Shown here piece after piece: positions 6,671 through 7,723 of a stretch of DNA of 7,723 nucleotides (position 1 is the first letter of the stretch; each line of letters starts with the position of its first letter). The notes beneath the pieces were generated by a model. It saw only the letters and a program-made list of their open reading frames with translations. It was not told the origin of the DNA and did no database searches. The stretch lies in the NCBI GenBank assembly GCA_051745425.1, contig JBNJEB010000070.1, positions 1 through 7,723 of the forward strand, written 5' to 3'. Source of the DNA: Halonatronomonas sp051745425. GTDB lineage: Bacteria > Bacillota > Halanaerobiia > Halanaerobiales > Halarsenatibacteraceae. Made by a program: the position numbers and the translations under genes.

Positions 6671-7723
6671 TTAATCGTTACTTTTAACCCAGTATTCTTT
6701 AGAAAGAATCATAATTCCTTTATTATCGCCAATTTTTTCTATTAATATAACTGGCCTTCTGCCCCTGTTAGCTTTAAACTTTTTTCTTAAGCTTTTTAAG
6801 CTGCCCTGCTTTTTATTTGTGAGTTCAATAACTAGGGGTTGATTATCCAGAGGGATTATTCTTGAAACAATAAGCTTGCCCTCATCAACTTTCCCCTCAA
6901 TTAATACTGGTTTATACTCTTCTAACATGAGTTGATACTGCTCATAAGTATCGGGAAAAGCAATTACTTCTATAGTATCTGACCAGCACTCTAATGTCAA
7001 GAATGCCATTCGGTTTTGATTTTTTGTAATATGTTCCTTAATTTCAGTAATATAACCACCAATTATACCTATTGAGCCCTCTTCTAATTTGTGATTTATT
7101 AAACCTAACTTCTCAAATAACTCTTTATACGGGTCAAGTGGATGGCCTGAAAGAAAAATTCCAAGATATTCTCTCTCACTTTTTAATCTCTGTTGATGGC
7201 CCTCTTCATCAAGTTCAGGAAACTTAAAGTCTTCATCATAAAAATCTTCTTCTTCATCTACCATATCAAAGAAAGACCTCTGCCCGGCAGCTTTCCGCTC
7301 TTTGCTGCTGGAATACCTGCTGTAAAGCTCTTCAAGGGAACTTACAATCTGATTCCTATTTTCTTTAAATGAATCAAATCCGCCGGCATGAACCAGCGAT
7401 TCAAGACCTGACTGCTTAATAGCTGACAGATCAACCCGTTTCATAAAATCAACTGTAGATTTATAGATCCCACTCTTTCTTTCCTCAATAATAGCTTCAA
7501 TTGCTTTACTGCCAAGATTTTTAACAGCCTTTAAACCAAATCTTATTCTCTTGTCTGATACTTTAACAAAATCATGATAACTCTGATTTACATCTGGTGG
7601 AAGTACTTCTAAACCTATCTCCCGGGCTCCAGATATATAATCAGCTACTTTATCAAGATTATGCATTACACTGCTCAATAAAGCAGACATAAACTCTTCT
7701 GGATATTTAACCTTAAGGTAGGC
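6671..7723 (-). CDS. dnaE: DNA polymerase III alpha subunit, C-terminal part (5' end outside window)
   Basis: Replicative DNA polymerase catalytic subunit; only the last 350 codons are in the window and the frame is open at the right edge, so the Met at 7690 is internal and not the start. The fragment opens with AYLKVKYPEEFMSALLSSVM, typical of the end of the fingers region. A helix-hairpin-helix region follows (IRFGLKAVKNLG, then SGLESLVHAGGFDSF, about residues 60-120 of the fragment). A probable beta-clamp binding motif QRSFF stands at 148-152, followed by a very acidic stretch. The linker motif LKSEREYLGIFLSGHPLDPY leads to an OB-fold domain (about 217-290) and a short basic C-terminal domain. 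The polymerase active site and PHP domain lie outside the window. The OB fold and tail after the clamp motif mark it as DnaE and not PolC. It is the first visible gene of the operon. Confidence 0.97.
   Translation of the reverse strand, partial: AYLKVKYPEEFMSALLSSVMHNLDKVADYISGAREIGLEVLPPDVNQSYHDFVKVSDKRIRFGLKAVKNLGSKAIEAIIEERKSGIYKSTVDFMKRVDLSAIKQSGLESLVHAGGFDSFKENRNQIVSSLEELYSRYSSSKERKAAGQRSFFDMVDEEEDFYDEDFKFPELDEEGHQQRLKSEREYLGIFLSGHPLDPYKELFEKLGLINHKLEEGSIGIIGGYITEIKEHITKNQNRMAFLTLECWSDTIEVIAFPDTYEQYQLMLEEYKPVLIEGKVDEGKLIVSRIIPLDNQPLVIELTNKKQGSLKSLRKKFKANRGRRPVILIEKIGDNKGIMILSKEYWVKSND

Noticed and set aside
6671..7690. A 339-residue gene starting at the Met at 7690
   Set aside because: The frame stays open to the right edge and the upstream codons (AYLKVKYPEEF) are typical DnaE sequence, so this Met is internal.

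Overview
The window is a stretch of AT-rich chromosome from what looks like a low-GC, Gram-positive-type anaerobe. The evidence is strong GGAGG-type ribosome binding sites, Clostridia/Bacillus-type glycolytic enzymes (a pyruvate kinase with the extra C-terminal domain) and the dnaE...pfkA-pyk gene order known from Firmicutes. A member of the Halanaerobiales would fit the style of the proteins, but that is an impression, not a demonstration. All genes read on the minus strand.

Right part (7723 down to 2220), in transcription order: the C-terminal 350 codons of dnaE (replicative DNA polymerase III alpha subunit, entering from the right edge), aspA (aspartate ammonia-lyase), a 58-codon small protein gene, pfkA (ATP-dependent 6-phosphofructokinase) and pyk (pyruvate kinase). 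Gaps are 28, 28, 11 and 43 bases, and the small gene's stop codon overlaps the pfkA ribosome binding site. This looks like one operon closed by a strong intrinsic terminator at 2145-2180. Its promoter must lie outside the window, upstream of dnaE. Two committed steps of glycolysis (fructose-6-P to fructose-1,6-bisP, and PEP to pyruvate) sit together with an enzyme that deaminates aspartate to fumarate. The aspA gene and the small gene occupy the place where Bacillus has accDA.

Left part (2048 down to 1, running off the left edge): a large cytosolic signalling protein with the order PAS-PAS-GAF-GGDEF-HD-GYP. Both the cyclase motif (with an RxxD inhibitory site) and the HD-GYP phosphodiesterase motif are intact as far as they can be read, so it is probably a dual-function cyclic-di-GMP enzyme under sensory control. 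It is a separate transcription unit beyond the terminator.

No RNA genes, mobile elements or CRISPR arrays were seen. The window is mostly ordinary core metabolism. The points most worth a second look are the small protein between aspA and pfkA, the non-standard operon content, a roughly 12-residue insert in PfkA near its effector site, and the c-di-GMP fusion protein.
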